Source of the DNA: DATBHZ01 sp036557185
GTDB lineage: Bacteria; Actinomycetota; Acidimicrobiia; IMCC26256; JAENVU01
DNA: 36,719 bases
NCBI GenBank assembly: GCA_036557185.1
Contig: DATBHZ010000164.1
Location: 1-36,719, forward strand
Direction: 5' to 3'
The position numbers and the translations under genes were made by a program. This document shows positions 16,921-24,689 of the stretch, one piece after another. The notes under the pieces are model-generated. The model was given only the letters and a program-made list of their open reading frames with translations, ran no database searches and had not been told where the DNA came from. Each line of letters starts with the position of its first letter. Position 1 is the first letter of the stretch.

Positions 16921-16928
16921 GCCGGTTG

Positions 16929-16942
16929 CGGCGTTTCCGCCG
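16929..16942. terminator. Short hairpin between convergent genes
   Basis: CGGCG-TTTC-CGCCG forms a five-pair stem between the SDR stop and the 3' end of the leftward acyl-CoA synthetase. No T-run follows; a weak bidirectional terminator at best. Confidence 0.25.
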
Positions 16943-16952
16943 GGCTGCGGGG

Positions 16953-18479
16953 TCAGACTCCCCGGTCGCGAAGCTCGCGCTTGAGCACCTTGCCGGAAGG
17001 GTTTCTCGGCAGCGCGTCGATGAGCACAGCGCGCTTGGGCACCTTGAAGCGCGCGAGCTGCCCGCTGCAGTGCTCGACGAGCTCGGCAGGTGTGGTCGAG
17101 GCGCCCGGCTGCACGACCACGTACGCGACCGGTACCTCCCCCCAGCGTTCGTCCGGTGCCCCGACGACGGCGGCCTCGACGACCGCAGGGTGCTCGTAGA
17201 GCACGCGTTCCACTTCGGAGCTCGCGATGTTCTCCCCGCCGGAGACGATCATGTCCTTCAGGCGGTCGACGATGTACAGGTACCCGTCCTCGTCCCGTGT
17301 GCCGATGTCGCCGGTGTGGAACCAACCACCCGCGAACGCCGAGGCCGTCGCTTCCGGATCTCGCCAGTAGCCCTTGAACACCTTCGGGCCGCGCAGGACG
17401 ACCTCTCCCCGCTCGCCGGGGACGACCGAGCTCCCGTGCTCGTCCCAGATGTCGAGCTCGAGGTAGAGGCACGGGCGGCCGACGCTCCCGAGCTTGCGCA
17501 CGAGGCTGTCGCGGTCGAGGAACGTGTCGCCGGAGACGGTCTCGGTGAGACCGTAGGCATCCGCGAACCATGCCTCGGAGAACACGCGCTGGATCCGCTC
17601 GATGAGCGGGATCGGCATCTTCTCGCCGCCGTTGATCACCAACCGAACCGACGAGAGGTCTCGGCTCTCGATGTCGGGCAGTGCCATGATCGCGTTCACC
17701 ATCGCGGGTGCGAGCCACACGGTCGTCACGCGCGACTGTTCGATCTCGTCGACGACGGCGGCGGCGTCGAACCCGCGGTGGATGATCGTCGTCGCTCCGG
17801 CGGCGATGAGCGACGTCGTCGTGAGGTCGAGCGCGCCGACGTGGTAGAGCGGGCCGCACGCCAATCCGAGGTCGGCGCTCGTGAACGCGAACTCGACGAT
17901 GTGCGCGAGGTTCTTCCACGCCAGGTTCGCGTGCGTGAGCATCACGCCCTTGGGGCGTCCGGTCGTACCCGACGTGTACATCAGGCGGTGCACGTCGTCG
18001 GCCGCCACCCGCACCCTCGGAGAGATGCTCTCGGTGCACCGGAGCTCGGGCAACGCGATCCATCCTTCGGGGGCGTCCCCGGCGATGCAGATCCGGAGAG
18101 GCGCCGCATCCATGCCATGGATCGCTGCGTCGGCCAAGTCGAGCAGCGACGCGTCGCAAACGAGAGCGCGGGCCTCCGAGTGGTCGAGGATGTATTGCAG
18201 CTCGGGCGCAGCGAGGCGCCAATTGATCGGCATTGCGATCGCACCGAGGTAGTTCGCCGCGAAGATCGTCTCCAGGAACTCCACGCAGTTGAACGAGAGC
18301 AGCCCGACGACGTCACCGGCGGCCACGCCTCGTTCCTGCAGCCCGGCTGCCAGCGCCGCCGATCTGTCGGCCATCTCCCTGTAGGTGACCGGAGCGCCAT
18401 CGAAGATCGCGAGCGGACTGTCGGGCGTCCGGAGCGCGTGATGCTCCAGGACGGCCACCCAGCTCAGATCGGGCGTCAT
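16953..18479 (-). CDS. AMP-dependent acyl-CoA synthetase (FadD-like)
   Basis: Complete ANL ligase of 508 residues. YTSGTTGRPKGVMLTH is the ATP P-loop, DAYGLTET and HTGDIG the adenylate motifs, KDMIVSGGENIASSEVE the hinge region, and PRNPSGKVLKREL carries the C-terminal catalytic lysine. It activates a carboxylic acid, perhaps one released after ester cleavage by the BVMO/hydrolase pair; the substrate is inferred only from context. Start is the ATG at 18479, which overlaps the SDR stop as ATGA, so the pair is translationally coupled. It differs from the FadD3-like ligase at the left edge: FADAYGLTETVSGDT replaces that protein's TGYGLTEAG form. Confidence 0.94.
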   Translation of the reverse strand: MTPDLSWVAVLEHHALRTPDSPLAIFDGAPVTYREMADRSAALAAGLQERGVAAGDVVGLLSFNCVEFLETIFAANYLGAIAMPINWRLAAPELQYILDHSEARALVCDASLLDLADAAIHGMDAAPLRICIAGDAPEGWIALPELRCTESISPRVRVAADDVHRLMYTSGTTGRPKGVMLTHANLAWKNLAHIVEFAFTSADLGLACGPLYHVGALDLTTTSLIAAGATTIIHRGFDAAAVVDEIEQSRVTTVWLAPAMVNAIMALPDIESRDLSSVRLVINGGEKMPIPLIERIQRVFSEAWFADAYGLTETVSGDTFLDRDSLVRKLGSVGRPCLYLELDIWDEHGSSVVPGERGEVVLRGPKVFKGYWRDPEATASAFAGGWFHTGDIGTRDEDGYLYIVDRLKDMIVSGGENIASSEVERVLYEHPAVVEAAVVGAPDERWGEVPVAYVVVQPGASTTPAELVEHCSGQLARFKVPKRAVLIDALPRNPSGKVLKRELRDRGV

Positions 18480-19255
18480 GCCAACAGGTATCCGCCGTCG
18501 ACCGTGAGGACGGTGCCGGTGACGAATGCCGAGGCGTCGGACGCAAGGAACTGGTAGGCACCGGCGAGGTCTTCGGCGGCGCCCCAACGTCGCTGTGCGG
18601 TGTGCCCGAGCACGTCGGCCTCGAGCGCCGGATCGTCCTGCCATTGCCGAGCGAGCGGCGAGTCGAACCAACCCGGCGCGACGACGTTCACCGTGATGCC
18701 CGAAGGAGCGAGATCGAGCGCGAGGCCCTTGGCCAAGCCCACGAGCCCCGCCTTGGAGGTGCTGTACGCGCTGAGCCCCGCGCGCGGTCGCTCGCCCAGG
18801 ACGGAGCCGGTGAAGATGATCCGTCCGCCGTCGGCCATCACCCTGGCGGCGGCGCGGGCGCCGAGGAACGCGCCGGTGACGTTCACGTCCAGGATCTCGC
18901 GCCAGACGGCCGGATCCGTCTCGAGCGGGCCCGCGACGATCGGCGAGATGCCGGCGTTGCAGATCCACACGTCGATCCCGCCCCACTCGGCGACCGCCGC
19001 GTCCGCGACCGCTTCGTTGAGCTCCGCCGAGGTGACGTCGCCGTTGTGCACGAGTGACGGGCCCGGCAGCTCTGCAGCGACGGCTTTCAGGTCGGTCTCG
19101 GTGCGCGCGACGAGCATGACCTCGGCGCCGGCATCGGAGAACGCGAACGCGAGCAGCCGCCCGAGCCCCCGGCCTGCGCCGGTGATCACGACGCGCTTGC
19201 CGGTCACGTCCGCTCCCCGCGCGAACGACGCGGGGATGTCGTTCCGCTTCCGCAT
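18476..19255 (-). CDS. Short-chain dehydrogenase/reductase
   Basis: Classical SDR of 259 residues: TGAGRGLG cofactor loop, GDVT, CNAGIS, catalytic serine in FTGSVLG, YSTSK active site, VNVVAPGWFDS and a C-terminal VTGTVLTVDGGYLL. It should oxidise a secondary alcohol or reduce the matching ketone with NAD(P). It is first in a two-gene operon with the acyl-CoA synthetase and diverges from the esterase at 19335 across operator D. CAGGTGG precedes the ATG. Supplying the ketone for the BVMO, or oxidising the alcohol after ester cleavage, would both fit. Confidence 0.92.
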   Translation of the reverse strand: MRKRNDIPASFARGADVTGKRVVITGAGRGLGRLLAFAFSDAGAEVMLVARTETDLKAVAAELPGPSLVHNGDVTSAELNEAVADAAVAEWGGIDVWICNAGISPIVAGPLETDPAVWREILDVNVTGAFLGARAAARVMADGGRIIFTGSVLGERPRAGLSAYSTSKAGLVGLAKGLALDLAPSGITVNVVAPGWFDSPLARQWQDDPALEADVLGHTAQRRWGAAEDLAGAYQFLASDASAFVTGTVLTVDGGYLLA

Positions 19256-19273
19256 CCACCTGCTGCTTTCGTT

Positions 19274-19290
19274 GTACCGATCAGTACACT
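19274..19290. promoter_or_regulatory. Operator site D (motif 1)
   Basis: GTACCGA-TCAGTAC at 19274-19287 differs from the perfect motif-1 palindrome at one base. TACACT at 19285-19290 overlaps the right arm and is the likely -10 for the hydrolase gene at 19335; TACAAC on the minus strand overlaps the left arm and could serve the SDR gene. Confidence 0.65.
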
Positions 19291-19334
19291 AACGGGCCGA
19301 TGCTCACCGACGCGATCGTCACAACGAGGTCGGC

Positions 19335-20273
19335 ATGGTGACCTTGGGTCAGGTCGACCCCGACTTCGCGGCGATGCTCGATGCGTTGTCGGGGTTCACG
19401 GTCTCCGCAGACAACGTGGCGGACCTCCAGGTGGCGACGCGCGCCGGGCCGGCCCTCTCGACGGATCGCGTCGAGCGAACCGATCACGTCGTGGACCCGG
19501 ACCGCGGTGTCGTCGTTCGACTCCATGTGCCGCGCGGCGTCGAGGGTCCGCGCCCGTGCGTGCTGTCGATCCACGGCGGCGGTTACGTGATGGGCAGCCG
19601 CGACCTCGACGACGCGCACCTCGGACGCCGGGCGGCAGAGCTCGGATGGATCGGCGCCTCGGTCGAGTACCGGCTCGCGCCTTCGACGCCGTACCCCGGG
19701 CCGCTCGACGACTGCTTCGCCGCCTACACCTGGGTGCACGAGCGGGCCGACGCGCTCGGCATCGACCCGGCGTTGACAGGAGTGGCCGGCACGAGTGCGG
19801 GTGGAGGGCTGGCAGCCGCACTCACGCTCCTCGCGCGCGAGCGCAGCGTCGCCTTGCCTGCGTTCCAGCTGCTCGAGGCACCGATGATCGACGACCGCTG
19901 CCGAACGGCGTCGAGTCGCCTCGCGGGTCTGCCGATCTGGGACCGGGCGTCGAACGAGTTCGGCTGGCGCTCGTACCTCGGGGATCTGCATGGCCGGCCC
20001 GACGTACCGCAGTTCGCCGCAGCCGCGCGCGCTGTCGACTTGGAGGGCCTGCCCCCGACGTTCGTCAACGTCGGGACGATCGACGGCTTCCGTGACGAGG
20101 CGATCGAGTTCGCGACGCGGTTGAACCAGTCCGGCGTCCCGACCGAGCTGCACGTCTACGCCGGCGCACCGCACGGCTTCCAGCTCTTCGCCGATGCCGC
20201 GGTCAGCAGGCGCGCGGCCCGCGAAGTCGACGCGTGGTTGCAGCGCCTGGCCGGCGAGGAGTCAGCCTGCTGA
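19335..20273 (+). CDS. Alpha/beta hydrolase, HSL (hormone-sensitive lipase) family esterase
   Basis: Protein of 312 residues. The oxyanion-hole motif HGGGYVMGS, the nucleophile elbow GTSAGGG, the acid loop GTIDGFRDE and the catalytic histidine in GAPHGFQ make up a complete Ser-Asp-His triad. It would cleave a carboxylic ester or lactone in the cytoplasm; no signal peptide is present. GAGG lies 5 bases before the ATG. Sharing motif-1 control with the BVMO, it is the natural candidate to hydrolyse the Baeyer-Villiger product (inference). Its 3' end overlaps the 3' end of the converging gene at 20262 by 12 bases. Confidence 0.93.
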   Translation: MVTLGQVDPDFAAMLDALSGFTVSADNVADLQVATRAGPALSTDRVERTDHVVDPDRGVVVRLHVPRGVEGPRPCVLSIHGGGYVMGSRDLDDAHLGRRAAELGWIGASVEYRLAPSTPYPGPLDDCFAAYTWVHERADALGIDPALTGVAGTSAGGGLAAALTLLARERSVALPAFQLLEAPMIDDRCRTASSRLAGLPIWDRASNEFGWRSYLGDLHGRPDVPQFAAAARAVDLEGLPPTFVNVGTIDGFRDEAIEFATRLNQSGVPTELHVYAGAPHGFQLFADAAVSRRAAREVDAWLQRLAGEESAC

Positions 20274-21413
20274 GCGATCGTCCTTCTTGGTGATCTCGAC
20301 AGGCACGTACTCGGGGTCGTCCTCGGTACGCATGCTGAAGCGCCACTTGCAGCACACATCGCCGGGGTCGCGGCGCGGAGGGATCGCCAGGATGTCGACC
20401 TTCATGTTGGGGTGGTACATCCGGGTGGTCTCGATCATCGACTTCGGACAGGTCGAGTGGCAGTTCTTCTCGAGGATGTCCGGCCGGCCCATCTGCTCCC
20501 ACTGATCCGCTGCGACGCACCGGTTGAACGTCATGATGCCGACGTCGGGCTCGGGCATCTCGAACGAGACGTCGAAGGCCTTGCCGGGCATCGCCGTGGC
20601 GTCGATCTGCAGGTCTTTCATCCAGTCGGCGACCGTGTTGCCGGTGATGCCGAGATACTCCGCCTTGAGGTGCTTCACGGTCGGCAGCACCGACTCACCC
20701 CAGAGCGTCCACTGGATGTCGAACATCACGTCGAGGCCGTAGCGGACCGTGATCTGCGTGGCCCACGCCTCGATGCACTGCAGCAGGTACTCGTGGCTGC
20801 CGAGCAACCAGGTCACGAGCTGCTGCTTCGAGAGCTCGGCCATGCCGGCTCGCGGCGTGAAGAGGCCCCCGTACACGACACGCGTGCTGGTCCGGTCCTG
20901 CTCGGCGACGCCCACGTTCGGGTCGGCGTACTCGGTGCCGGCAGGCAGGAACTCGTGTCGCATCCGCTCGAGCTCCGGCGCGACCTGATCGTTCCAAGCG
21001 GCCCACTCGATCTCCGCCATCGTCTCGCTGCCGTACCGCTTCGCCACCTCGGTCGCCCACCCGTCGACGCAGACCTGCATGTACGCGGCGGACCACGGCA
21101 CGAACTTCGCGGCGAGCGCGTCGCGAGAGAAGTCGGTGAAGCGGAGATCGGCGCGGTACGGCCCGGCGTAGTCGGGAAGCTCGGCGCCCGAGTCGACGTC
21201 GAGCTGCTGGCGGATGTCGAGCGCGTCCTTCGCGTACGTGACGTTGTCGTCGACGCGCGCGAATTTGGGGAAGTTCGTCAGGTCGACGCCGAGCATGAGG
21301 ACGAAGTCGTCGGCCACGACACTGTCCTCTGCGAGGTGCGCACCCGGCTTGCGGATCTCGAGGAACTCGTCCAGCTCGGGTTCGGGCGTCGCTCCGTGCA
21401 CCGGCTCTGCCAC
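20262..21413 (-). CDS. Uncharacterised protein with an internally duplicated helical domain and Cys/His-rich C-terminus
   Basis: Protein of 383 residues; I do not recognise a function. Two segments about 98 residues apart align well: residues 94-157 (CVDGWATEVAKRYGSETM, then EWAAWNDQVAPELERMRHEFL) and 192-255 (CIEAWATQITVRYGLDVM, then QWTLWGESVLPTVKHLKAEYL). The WA...RYG....M.....W..W pattern recalls the DUF6125 / aminothiazoline-carboxylate hydrolase-like families, from memory only. The C-terminus has CHSTC (318-322), YHP (333-335), PPR and CC (354-355), possible metal or cofactor ligands. The GTG start at 21413 has a strong AGGAGG. It diverges from TetR-3 across a perfect palindrome, so it is probably that regulator's target. 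Confidence 0.85.
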   Translation of the reverse strand: MAEPVHGATPEPELDEFLEIRKPGAHLAEDSVVADDFVLMLGVDLTNFPKFARVDDNVTYAKDALDIRQQLDVDSGAELPDYAGPYRADLRFTDFSRDALAAKFVPWSAAYMQVCVDGWATEVAKRYGSETMAEIEWAAWNDQVAPELERMRHEFLPAGTEYADPNVGVAEQDRTSTRVVYGGLFTPRAGMAELSKQQLVTWLLGSHEYLLQCIEAWATQITVRYGLDVMFDIQWTLWGESVLPTVKHLKAEYLGITGNTVADWMKDLQIDATAMPGKAFDVSFEMPEPDVGIMTFNRCVAADQWEQMGRPDILEKNCHSTCPKSMIETTRMYHPNMKVDILAIPPRRDPGDVCCKWRFSMRTEDDPEYVPVEITKKDDRSAG

Positions 21414-21469
21414 GGGAGTCCTCCTCGCGGGGTCGCGCCGACGGGCCCGTCGGCCGCTGCTCGGGAGGG

Positions 21470-21483
21470 TAGCCGATCGGCTA
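21470..21483. promoter_or_regulatory. Operator site E, perfect palindrome
   Basis: TAGCCGATCGGCTA is a perfect 14-bp inverted repeat in the 80-base gap between the duplicated-domain gene and TetR-3. It shares the CCGATCGG core with motif 1 but has different outer bases (TAG/CTA in place of GTA/TAC). TAGCTT at 21482-21487 is a candidate -10 for TetR-3, six bases before its GTG; TACCCT on the minus strand may serve the other gene. Confidence 0.65.
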
Positions 21484-21493
21484 GCTTGCCCGC

Positions 21494-22102
21494 GTGCCGC
21501 GCACCTCGGAGCAGCCCACCGTCCGCAGCGCCGCCCAGACCCGGATCGTCCTCGCCGCGCTCGACCTCTTCGCCCAGCACGGGGTCAACGGCACATCGCT
21601 CCAGATGATCGCCGACGCGATCGGGGTCACCAAAGCCGCCGTCTATCACCAGTTCCCGACGAAGGACGAGATCGTCGTCGCGGCGGTCGAGGTCGAGCTC
21701 GAGAAGCTGGCGGTCGCGCTCGACGCCGCCGATGCCGAACCCGACCGCACACTCGCGCGCCGCATCGTGCTCCAACAGGTGATCCACTCGGCGGTCGCGC
21801 AACGCCGCATGATCAGCGCGGTGCAGCACGATCCTGTGATCGTGCGGCACCTCGCTCGTCACCGGCCGTTCGCCGACACGATGGAACGGTTGTACGCGGT
21901 GCTGACCGCGGACCACACGGACGTCGAGTCACGACTGCGCGGGGCGATGGTCTCGGCAGCCCTCGGCGGTGCCGTCGTGCACCCCCTGGTGGCAGACGTC
22001 GACGACGAGACGCTGCGGAGGGAGCTCCTGCGCCTCGCCGAGGAGCTGCTCGAGCCTCCCGGGTCGAGCCCTTCCGGCTCAGCCAGTCGACACCGGCATT
22101 GA
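21494..22102 (+). CDS. TetR family transcriptional regulator (TetR-3)
   Basis: Protein of 202 residues. The helix-turn-helix is TRIVLAALDLFAQHGVNGTSLQMIADAIGVTKAAVYHQFPTKDEI (split across the usual HTH region), with PTKDEIV closing it. The C-terminal ligand domain is helical and unassigned. The GTG start at 21494 is only six bases downstream of a likely -10 element, so the transcript is probably leaderless. Operator E lies directly upstream, which suggests autoregulation and control of the divergent gene at 20262. The 3' end overlaps that of the converging P450 gene by 24 bases. Confidence 0.92.
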   Translation: MPRTSEQPTVRSAAQTRIVLAALDLFAQHGVNGTSLQMIADAIGVTKAAVYHQFPTKDEIVVAAVEVELEKLAVALDAADAEPDRTLARRIVLQQVIHSAVAQRRMISAVQHDPVIVRHLARHRPFADTMERLYAVLTADHTDVESRLRGAMVSAALGGAVVHPLVADVDDETLRRELLRLAEELLEPPGSSPSGSASRHRH

Positions 22103-23266
22103 CTCCCAGCCCCTGACGGTCGAGGTCCGAGCCTGGACGGCCTGCTCCCAATCGACCTCCCACTCGGGGAAGCGCGACAAGACCTCGTCGAGCGCGACGC
22201 GGCCTTCGAGGCGCGCCAACGCCGCGCCGAGGCAGAAGTGAATGCCATAGCCGAAGGTGAGGTTGTGCACGATCTTGCGGTTGATGTCGAACCGGTCGGC
22301 ATCCGGATATCGCCGCTCGTCGCGGTTCGCCGACGCGACGAGCAGCAACATCGCGCTTCCCTCCGGCACGGTCTGCCCATGGTGCTCGGTGTCGTGCATG
22401 ACATAGCGGGCCTGCACCGGCGAGGGTGCCTCGTACCGCAGGAGCTCCTCGATCGCTTGCGGGACGAGTGACCTGTCCTCGGCGATCTGGCGGCGCTGAT
22501 CCGGGTGCTCCGCGAGCACCTTGCCCGTCCAACCGATGAGCCGTGTCGTCGTCTCGTTGCCGGCCCCGGCGAGGAGGTTGACGTACGTCAAGATCTCTTC
22601 CCGCGAGAGCGTGCGCGTGGTGCCGGTCTCGTCCTCGAACTCGGCGTTGAGCAGCTGGGTCATCAGGTCGTCGGAGGGGTGCTGCGCGCGCCAGTCGATG
22701 TACTCGGCGAAGATCTCCGCGCCCATCTCGGGCACCGTGAGCTCCTCGCCTTCTTCGAGCGTGAGTCCCTCGTCGAGGTGATCGCGGATCGCCTCCTGAT
22801 CCTGCTCCGGGATGCCGAGGAGGTAGCCGATCGTGCGCATCGGCATCTCGGTCCCGAGATCACGAACGAAGTCGAAGTGGCCGGTGCCGACGAGCGGGTC
22901 GAGGCAGCGCGCGCAGAACTCGCGGACCTTCGGTTCGAGGTCGTTCATCCGCTTGGGAGTGAAGACCCGCGACAGCAACCCGCGGTGCACGTCGTGGATG
23001 GGCGGGTCCTCGAACAGGATCAGTCCGGGCGGGAGCTCGACGTTCGCCTTGACGATCTCGAGGATGTCGCTCCGACCCGAGCTGAACGTTGCCCAGTCGA
23101 GGAGTCCCTGCTCGACGTCGTCGAAGCGGCTCAAGGCGTAGAAGTCGTACTTCTCGTTGTAATAGAGCGGCACCTCGTCCCGCATGCGCTTCCACACGGG
23201 GTACGGATCCGTGTCGATCTCGAAGTCGTAGGGGTCGTAGTAGAGGTCGCGGCTGGCGAGGGTCAT
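22079..23266 (-). CDS. Cytochrome P450 (P450-B)
   Basis: Soluble P450 of 395 residues, distinct from the paralogous pair at 8071 and 31342. Helix I is AGAGNETT (233-240), ExxR is E274-R277, and the heme loop FGYGIHFCLGAALARLEGR has its ligand at Cys345. The start MTLASRDLYYDPYDFEIDTDPYPVW is typical of actinobacterial P450s linked to steroid or terpenoid oxidation. GGAG lies about 8 bases before the ATG. It diverges from the SnoaL-like gene at 23440 across site F of motif 2. No reductase is encoded nearby; the ferredoxin at 30003 is the only redox partner visible. Confidence 0.95.
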   Translation of the reverse strand: MTLASRDLYYDPYDFEIDTDPYPVWKRMRDEVPLYYNEKYDFYALSRFDDVEQGLLDWATFSSGRSDILEIVKANVELPPGLILFEDPPIHDVHRGLLSRVFTPKRMNDLEPKVREFCARCLDPLVGTGHFDFVRDLGTEMPMRTIGYLLGIPEQDQEAIRDHLDEGLTLEEGEELTVPEMGAEIFAEYIDWRAQHPSDDLMTQLLNAEFEDETGTTRTLSREEILTYVNLLAGAGNETTTRLIGWTGKVLAEHPDQRRQIAEDRSLVPQAIEELLRYEAPSPVQARYVMHDTEHHGQTVPEGSAMLLLVASANRDERRYPDADRFDINRKIVHNLTFGYGIHFCLGAALARLEGRVALDEVLSRFPEWEVDWEQAVQARTSTVRGWESMPVSTG

Positions 23267-23352
23267 TGCGCTGGCTCCGTACGGCGGTCTGGACCGCGGC
23301 CGATTCGGGCTCGCCGCGTCGCGCGGCGGGGCCGAGAGGAAGATATCCGCAT

Positions 23353-23381
23353 GGTGAGAGTATTGCTCTCGCGCCTAGTGT
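23353..23381. promoter_or_regulatory. Operator site F (motif 2)
   Basis: GGTGAGA (23353-23359), seven-base spacer, TCTCGCG (23367-23373). TAGTGT at 23376-23381, a TANNNT -10, follows directly and reads toward the SnoaL-like gene. One of four sites with the same arms and the same spacing in the right half of the window. Confidence 0.6.
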
Positions 23382-23439
23382 CGGCCATCGCTCGTGCGTG
23401 CACCACTCCTGATCCGAGGGCGCGGGCCCGGGGGCTCCG

Positions 23440-23883
23440 ATGACCGAGCATCACGACCGGACGGCCGATCTGGTCGAGCTCCACGCCCTCTGTGCGCGCT
23501 ACATGGCGTACACCAGCCAGTTCGTGCAGGACCGGTGGCTCGACGTGTTCAGCGCGGACGCCGAGTACAACGCGTTCGGCACCGCGTACACGCTCGACCG
23601 GTTCCCGGCGCTGCTCGCGGCCGCGCCGCGCGGGCAGTTCATCGGGAACATGCCGGTGGTCGAGCTCGAGGGCGACCGTGCGACCGGCATGCAGCATTTC
23701 GTGTTCATCGACCAGCAGACGCACGCGATGCGCCTCGGTTGGTACCGGGACGAGTACGTGCGCACCGCCGACGGATGGCGTATCCGCCGGAGGTCGACCA
23801 CGTTCATGCGCAAGCACGGCGGGTTCGACTCCGGCCGTCAGCACGATCCGCTCGGCGACGCAGGCGGCGCGGGGGCCGGTTGA
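23440..23883 (+). CDS. SnoaL-like / NTF2-fold protein
   Basis: Protein of 147 residues: LVELHALCARYMAYTSQFVQDRWLDVFSADAEYNAFG at the start and YRDEYVRTADGWRIRRRSTTFMRKH at the end are typical of the SnoaL_4 group. It may be a cyclase, dehydratase or isomerase, or a small partner of an oxygenase; catalytic residues cannot be fixed by eye. It is a single-gene unit diverging from P450-B and converging on TetR-4. It is only distantly similar to the SnoaL-like protein at 9368. Confidence 0.82.
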   Translation: MTEHHDRTADLVELHALCARYMAYTSQFVQDRWLDVFSADAEYNAFGTAYTLDRFPALLAAAPRGQFIGNMPVVELEGDRATGMQHFVFIDQQTHAMRLGWYRDEYVRTADGWRIRRRSTTFMRKHGGFDSGRQHDPLGDAGGAGAG

Positions 23884-23889
23884 TCCCTC

Positions 23890-23902
23890 GACACGGGGTG
23901 TC
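23890..23902. terminator. Short hairpin between convergent genes
   Basis: GACAC-GGG-GTGTC, a five-pair perfect stem just after the SnoaL-like stop and before the TetR-4 3' end. No T-run; a weak candidate. Confidence 0.25.
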
Positions 23903-23920
23903 CGTCGTCCACCCGGTGGG

Positions 23921-24607
23921 TCACCGCTCCCGCGGGGCCCCGAGTCCGTAGAGGCAGAACTCCCAGGTCGCCTCGGCGGAGAGGCGCGTGCGCACGTTCT
24001 CCGCGAGGCCCTTCCCGAACCAGCTGTACATGACCGTCTGCTGCATGATCGCGGCGGCGCGCCGCACGTCGGGGACGGTGATCGAGCCGTCGGCGTTGGC
24101 CGCATCGACGAGCTGCACCATCATGCGCGCTATCGGCGCCAGCGCGGCCTTCACGCGTTCCGAGTAGTCGGCGGTGAGCTGCACTGCGAAGTCCATGATC
24201 GGGCGACGGCTGTGCGTCGAGCGTCGCCTGGGCCTCTCGGACGGATCGCACCACTCGTAGAGCCGGATCGTGAACGCACGCAGCGCATCGATCGGAGCTT
24301 CCTCCGACTCGGCGACCGACCGGAGGTCGTCGGTGGCCTCTCGCAGCGTCTCCTCGAACAGCGCGAGGAGCAGCTCGTCCTTGCCGTCGAAGTATTGGTA
24401 GAAGCCGCGCAACGACTGCTGCGAGCGGTCGATCACCTCCTGGATCGTGAACTCGGTCGTCCCTTTCTCGTCGATGAGCTCGAAGGCCGCGTCGAGGAAT
24501 CGTTGGACGCGCAGCTCGGCGCGGGAACGCGCGGCGTTGAGGCTCCGGGAGACGGCCCGTTCCCGCCATGGCGGGTCGTTGCGCGCGGTGGCTTCGAGGT
24601 CCGTCAT
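23921..24607 (-). CDS. TetR family transcriptional regulator (TetR-4)
   Basis: Protein of 228 residues. The DNA-binding domain is RVQRFLDAAFELIDEKGTTEFTIQEVIDRS followed by QQSLRGFYQYFDGKDELLLALFEE. The C-terminal part is helical and of unknown ligand. It is the only regulator inside the right block, so it is my best candidate for binding motif 2 (inference). Two half-sites, GCGAGA at 24630-24635 and 24654-24659, lie upstream, but not a full motif-2 copy. No Shine-Dalgarno sequence is obvious before the ATG at 24607. Confidence 0.92.
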   Translation of the reverse strand: MTDLEATARNDPPWRERAVSRSLNAARSRAELRVQRFLDAAFELIDEKGTTEFTIQEVIDRSQQSLRGFYQYFDGKDELLLALFEETLREATDDLRSVAESEEAPIDALRAFTIRLYEWCDPSERPRRRSTHSRRPIMDFAVQLTADYSERVKAALAPIARMMVQLVDAANADGSITVPDVRRAAAIMQQTVMYSWFGKGLAENVRTRLSAEATWEFCLYGLGAPRER

Positions 24608-24689
24608 CTCAGGAAATCGCCTTCACGCTGCGAGAGGGTACCAGCGCCATCGAGCGAGAACGACGTTTCCTCTCGGGCTCGAGCCCTGT
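24608..24689. other. Gap between TetR-4 and the five-gene operon, with GCGAGA half-sites
   Basis: The 82 bases hold two GCGAGA half-sites of motif 2, 24 bases apart, and CGAGA...TCTCG with a longer spacer than the other sites. This may be a weak autoregulatory site for TetR-4, or chance. Confidence 0.25.

Noticed and set aside
15643..18222. Open frame of 859 codons on the minus strand
   Set aside because: It overlaps the TetR-2 gene, the SDR and the acyl-CoA synthetase in the wrong frame; its composition is that of a GC-rich shadow.
16953..19259. A single 768-residue fusion reading of the acyl-CoA synthetase
   Set aside because: The first 260 residues are an out-of-frame reading of the SDR gene; the real ligase begins at the ATG at 18479, which overlaps the SDR stop.
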